Shown piece by piece: positions 59,338 through 64,000 of a stretch of DNA of 64,000 bases (its first letter is position 1; each line of letters starts with the position of its first letter). The stretch comes from Gonapodya prolifera JEL478. Its lineage: Eukaryota > Monoblepharomycota > Monoblepharidomycetes > Monoblepharidales > Gonapodyaceae. The notes under the pieces were generated by a model. It had not been told where the DNA came from. It searched no databases and worked only from the letters and a program-made list of their open reading frames with translations. The position numbers and the translations under genes are program-made. Location of the stretch: the NCBI GenBank assembly GCA_001574975.1, contig KQ965749.1, positions 296,724 through 360,723 of the forward strand, read 5' to 3'.

Positions 59338-61198
59338 TTTCGGGTTGCAATCGTGCCAACGAGTCTTATCACGAGACTGGATCGGCCCGACCGGCAAAAC
59401 GGCCCGTCCACGGCATGCCTGGGAAACAATTCAAATGGAGTGCTAACAATTATTATTAGCGTGTATTTTATTATAGGAAAGTGTTGCGCGGTTGCTTCCA
59501 GTACTTGCAGTACATGTGCACTCTGACGAAAGAATGGATGTTGGCAATGTTGGACAGAACAGCACCGGGCGAAAAGGGATGCGTTCACGACCCTAAGTCC
59601 GAAATGCCGTGGGTCCCCCGTCCTGACGAGCGGCTCCAGGATTATGTAACCCTGCGTTCATGGAGAGGTTATGGTATTCAAATACACAGAATTGTTCTTA
59701 GTGCCATTCAATTCATCTGAGAGAGCTCTTCATCACGTCAAGCACGCTGATCGCGAGAGTTCTCCCCGGTGTGACGCAGTACTGTGAGTGCTTGCAGCTC
59801 TTCGTGTGTCAGGGGCTCGGTCTCGGCCCTGTCAAGTTCGCTAAGTCACGTGACCCCGACCCCGCACTTCGATATCTCCCCACACGGCTCACAACACACT
59901 CAGCCCAACCTCCTAACGACGGAACGGACCGTATCGCGGAACTAAACGGACCGGTGGCCCCGGACTTTGATAAGGATTAGGATGTGGGTGTATTTAAGTG
60001 TGACTTGTATCGTAGTGACCAAGAGAATACGACTAGACTTCCCCCGGTGAAACTCTGCTCCATTTCCCCATCTCCCCGACCACGTCTCGCTTCTAGTCTC
60101 TCGCGCGGTCTCTCTCCTGGCCGTCGGATCTCTCCCGCGACACCACCTCCATCGCCGATCGACCCCACTTCCCACACTCCAACCCCTGTGAGGATCGGCT
60201 GGTTCCCCATCATCACCAGCACCGTTCAACACGCCCTCGATTGTAGGACCAAGAACCAGCCCCTCACACGTGCCCTGGCAGAGCAGGCATGGAAGTTCTG
60301 CACGACGTTCCCGATGATGGAGCCCTCATCCATAACCCCACCTAAGCTTCTCGATGGTGACGTGGTTCTGCTTCGGGGGAGGGTGAATGGTGCAGGCTCA
60401 GAGTAGCGGCCCTGATGGTACTGTACTTAGCATCCCTTGCGCCGTCTCCAGTTTTGAGATATGGAACCCCCGAATTGTAAAGCAGGCGAAAGAAGGACAG
60501 AACTTTGCCGGACATGAATACCGCACCGCGATGCTTTCACAGGCAAGGAAGAATTCCTTGATTCGAAGTTGATCCCTGGTCGTAATTCACGACCTGCTGA
60601 CTTGACTCACGATTCCACACGACGGAGACGCCCGGGTGAACCCACTCCGGTTACTGGGCAGCCTCGCTCACCCAGTAACATGGCGACAAATGCGTGCGAC
60701 CCCGTCTGGCGTGTAGAACCGAGACCCTTTTCCCGGAGTCTAAAAGGGTAACTTCCCTGACTGGGAACGGCCCTCACCCTTGCACCACGTCTATTGTGCG
60801 TGCGTGACGATGGGCGTGTCCTACCGCATCACCTGCGGAGCTATGTGGCGATCACCGAAAAAAGCGACCAGGCAGAAGCATTGGGGCCCGCCCATATCCA
60901 TCCATCGCCAACGTTGGCGCTTTTGGAGTTGGTCACGAGGAGTTCACTACTTGCCCGACGAGTTTGTCAACTTCCCAAGCACCACCTGAGAAATGAAGGG
61001 AAGAAGAAACTCGGCGTAGAGACTCGATCACAATCGCCGCACAGAAGACAGCCGCCTCCGGACCATCGGGAGGCAACGTTCAGTCGCTGAGAGCAGACAA
61101 CACCAGCACCAGTCCAAGCACCCCACCCTACGTTCCGTTCCTACAACGATCAAAAAGTACCTGACTTCAGAAACTGCCCCGAAACCACGCATTACCAC
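59338..61198. other. 1.9 kb, no confident gene
   Basis: Contains TATTTAAG at about 59,991 followed by a pyrimidine-rich stretch that looks like a promoter or LTR-type leader, and an open frame at 59,984-60,406 with RIGWFPIITSTVQHALD and NQPLTRALAEQAWKF. No continuation or domain was found. Possibly old retroelement sequence. Confidence 0.3.
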
Positions 61199-62516
61199 GT
61201 GGTCAAGTCAGTTGTCTACGAAATAGCGGCTTTAATCACGAAGAGCGCGTTGATATCTCCAATCATCCACCTCCTACTCCTCAACCGTCTTTCTGCCCTC
61301 TGCGAGCCCTCATCAATCGAAGGAATCTTGATGCATAGAGATGTCATTGGCCCACAAACTGATTCTGCTTCAGATGGTCCGGTTCATCATGAGGGCGAGG
61401 GATCTGCTGGTCCTTGCAAAAAGCGACCAGTTGAAAATGATTCGCTGCCTGGTGTTTTCTTGGAGGTGGAAGACGAGACCGACGTTTCCAAGAAATTATG
61501 CGTTCTACTCACGGAATCCAGAAAGAAGGAGTTGACACAAATCCTCGCAGGTGTGAGTCAGCTTGCTGTTCCTCTCATATTCTGACATCTCAGACGCACT
61601 GTTGGAGCTGCTCTACCCCAGACAGTACCGGAGGACTTTGATGAAGAAGTGTGGAGGGCAGGAATGTGGAACTATGACAGCATCTTTATCGCTCTACCAG
61701 AAGCAAGATAGGACAGCACCTCTGTCACAACTCCAGTCGCTGCAACGGCAAGACGGCTTTACGAAGCTTTGCATGATTCATATGGGGCGACGGCGCTTGC
61801 AATCAAGCAGATACAATACAATATTGCGTCACATATTTTGAAATTTCAACTGCCACTCCGTCTCGCACTCCTGCACCAGACGTTTCTGCCAACTAGCTCG
61901 CAAAGGGCCCTTGACATCAGTACACTCAGCGTAGACGAGGCGGAGTCTTGGGTCCATGGCATTCCAACATCAACCTTCGTAATAATTTTTCCGTTGTGGC
62001 ATTCACGTCAGAAAACTGATGCTTGCTGTCATGGGTTTGCCGATGGATAGCGGGAATGTTTTTTCCCTTGAGGCGGTGAGTAGTTCGTCTTGTTGTCGCT
62101 GTTGTAGCTTCGAATGAAATACGTACCGTCCGTACCTCCGCAGGTGTGCAGACAGCTTGGGATACATGCTAATACCGAGTTTCATAACCCCGCGAACGAT
62201 GCAAGGGGTGGTACTGATGTTGGAATCGAGCTTTGTTGAAATGATCCGTGTGATATTTTCGCATGACGAGAACGAGCGCTTTGCATTTGCGAAAACCTTC
62301 AACATCGCCGGCTCCCGAGCGCACAGGCTAGCGATGGTAAGCATACGAGGTGTATCTGGCTCCTCGGGTCCTTCTTTTGCACCCACGGAGAGCACAGTGG
62401 ACAGTACTCACATAAGAGATGCAGAGGTGGCATCTGGAACATCAACTGGTGCCGACCTGCCGTCAGTCACCGAGAACGCCTTGCCCGATACCAAGTCCGT
62501 TGACGGTGGGCTGTAA
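61199..62516 (+). pseudogene. Possible exonuclease-like gene with broken frames
   Basis: A first exon (61,199 on) ends LTQILAG; an intron at about 61,553-61,595 (GTGAGT to CTCAG) joins in frame to RTVGAALPQTVPEDFDEEVW and ARRLYEALHDSYGATALAIK. Near 62,000 the reading must change frame to continue LMLAVMGLPMDSGNVFSLEA, then, after an intron (GTGAGT to CCGCAG near 62,145), VCRQLGIHANTEFHNPANDA. HN-x-x-NDA recalls the HNAGNDA motif of Gfd2/DEDDh exonuclease-like fungal proteins. Straight after, the frame shifts again (about 62,210) to SSFVEMIRVIFSHDENERFA and runs to a stop at 62,514-62,516. The family call rests mainly on one motif. Confidence 0.35.
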
Positions 62517-62624
62517 CAGGGTTCAATTTCGTGCTTCGAGGTCAGTGTACACGAAAACAAATTCGGAGTAGGAAACATAAATTTCTTCCTCCCGAAAAAA
62601 TGGCTGAGGAACTACGACTTATTA

Positions 62625-64000
62625 GGGCCTTTTTGGTAACACTTTAAAATAAAGTGCTTTATTGTGAAAAAACTCTTTAATCCCTTGGCCAATAAAGAGG
62701 CCGTGAATTAAAACGGTCGCCACCAAAAGACCCGCATTATTGAGGAATCTATGTTTAAAGCGGCTCATTATTTTAAAGAGCTTTGTAAACTCTCGGTCAA
62801 TTGACAATTGTCGCAGCCAATTCACCTTCTTCCACTGTGTGAATCGTCAATCAGCGCTTTCTGGATTATGGATGATGTATTCTGTGATACATCGGGTATG
62901 GACGTTGACGGGATGGATACCATAGGTCTGTGGATGGGACTGTCATTTGTTACGATTGCAGCAGTTGCTGCTGCAAGTCAGAACCGATCCGCTGCTGCCC
63001 AGACGCGGGTGATGGATTCTTCATTGCAGGGTGCGTTGTATGTACGCGAGGTGTTGTGTGGGGACCCGCGGCGTGCACGGGCACTCCTGGGGATGGAACT
63101 GCCGATTTTCCATCGATTAGTCGATTTGCTTCGGCAGGATCAGCTGCTCAAGGATTCGCGGAATGTCATGGTGGAAGAACAGGTCTTTATGTTTCTAACT
63201 ATTATGAGGAGGGGTGCGAGCCAACNGACGATCCAGGACCGATTCCAACATTCATCCTGGACCGTCTCAAAGTATTTTCATATTGTACTGAATGCAGTCA
63301 ACAATCTGGCACCACTATATGTTGGTCAGCCAACAGCAAATGCACCGGTCCCCTCCCGGATTTCTGACAACCCGCGATTCTCTCCATTTTTCGATGNAGC
63401 TCTTGGAGCAATTGATGGAACACATACACCTGTGTGGGTTCCATCATTGGATCAAACGCCATGGAGGGACAGGACCGGACGTCTGTCCCAGAATGTTCTG
63501 GCGGCGGTGAACTTCTCCATGCTTTTCGTCTTTGTCCTTGCTGGATGGGAAGGTTCTGCGCATGACAATCCCATCCTTTGAGATGGCATNGCAAAGGGCT
63601 TCACAGTGCCCGTGGGCCGATACTACCTTGGGGACGCTGGNTACGCACTTTCCCATGCAATTCTGACCCCATACAAGACAGTGCGCTATCATCTAAAAGA
63701 ATGGGGACTTGTTGGAGTAAGGTGCGTTTGTTTTGTCGACGATTTCATTTTAGGCCCAATGGTGGAGTCTGCATCTGCATCCGTTGTAGACCCCAAAACG
63801 CCAAGGAACTCTTCAACCTACGACACGCAGCCCTCCGGAACGTTGTCGAACGCGCTTTTGGCATTCTAAAGCGTCGTTTCGGTGCTCTTCGGACTGTGAT
63901 GGAGTATGATGTGGTCACACAGCGTGATATCTTCTCTGCTGCTGTTGTGCTACACAACTTCATTCGAATGGAGGGTGAGACTATGGACGACTGGATTGTT
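62625..64000 (+). mobile_element. PIF/Harbinger DNA transposon, left part
   Basis: The element starts at 62,625 with GGGCCTTTTTGGTAACAC, typical of PIF/Harbinger ends, preceded by TTA, the usual target triplet. A palindromic stretch (ACTTTAAAATAAAGT) lies just inside. The transposase gene follows. The right end is beyond the window. Confidence 0.75.
62868..64000 (+). pseudogene. PIF/Harbinger transposase, with an internal stop
   Basis: Start ATG at 62,868. The N-terminal helical part includes MELPIFHRLVDLLRQDQLL and RFQHSSWTVSKYFHIVLNAV. The DDE domain follows: ALGAIDGTHTPVWVPS (first Asp), a central block, GRYYLGDA-x-YALSHAILTPY (second Asp), and, after a 68-bp intron (63,722-63,789), PQNAKELFNLRHAAL then NVVERAFGILKRRF (Glu). 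An in-frame TGA at 63,579-63,581 interrupts the protein between the first and second Asp; the same frame continues beyond it. Three isolated Ns fall in this gene (63,226, 63,397, 63,590), and a fourth at 63,642, so this region may be a collapsed repeat or polymorphic. The 3' end is outside the window. Confidence 0.8.

Noticed and set aside
63722-63753. A 32-nt intron in the Harbinger transposase
   Set aside because: A 68-nt intron ending at 63,789 joins directly to the conserved PQNAKELFNLRH block.
1-64000. CRISPR arrays, tRNA and rRNA genes
   Set aside because: No regularly spaced repeats, no recognisable tRNA A/B boxes in fold context, and no rRNA-like sequence found by eye.

Overview
The window looks like a filamentous fungus, most probably a basidiomycete. 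This is an inference from dense genes on both strands, many 45-100 bp introns with GTRNGT donors and CTNAY-like branch points, Hos4-, PHO80/PCL- and FAS1-type genes, and fungal-style DNA transposons. Gene models were spliced by eye. Models whose exon lengths sum to whole codons (cyclin, Hos4-like, both HMG genes, PB1-UBA gene, 24.6 kb hypothetical) are the most secure.

Layout. 0-6.4 kb: three tandem hormone-sensitive-lipase-like alpha/beta hydrolase copies; the first is cut by the window edge and the third is a pseudogene. 6.8-9.1 kb: a PHO80/PCL-like cyclin and, divergent from it, an ANCHR-like B-box protein. 9.16-15.56 kb: a CpG-depleted insertion whose distal end carries the remains of a Fanzor (eukaryotic TnpB-like, RNA-guided nuclease) gene. 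15.6-33.6 kb: a small unknown gene, a Hos4-like ankyrin protein, two paralogous double-HMG proteins and, between them, a PB1-LIR-UBA protein resembling a selective-autophagy receptor plus an F-box-like gene. 34-47 kb: a secreted FAS1 protein, a multi-exon membrane protein, a dsRNA-binding-domain gene, a small secreted protein, a D-2-hydroxyacid dehydrogenase and a large WD-repeat protein. 47.62-54.58 kb: a near 7 kb CACTA/Plavaka-like DNA transposon with palindromic ends, subterminal repeats, a transposase and an accessory gene. 55-59.4 kb: an unknown gene, a ketopantoate reductase and a fold-type-IV aminotransferase of the (R)-amine transaminase type. 59.4-62.5 kb: poorly resolved, with a frame-broken gene carrying an HN-x-x-NDA motif. 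62.6 kb to the end: the left end and transposase of a PIF/Harbinger element.

The most unusual content is the decayed Fanzor locus, where CpG loss is written into its catalytic-region codons; the CACTA-like element with its TCTGA/TCAGA subterminal arrays; and the PB1-LIR-UBA protein. Host genes near the transposons are mostly intact. One reading suggests the CACTA-like element split a minus-strand gene. No rRNA, tRNA or CRISPR array was found by eye.
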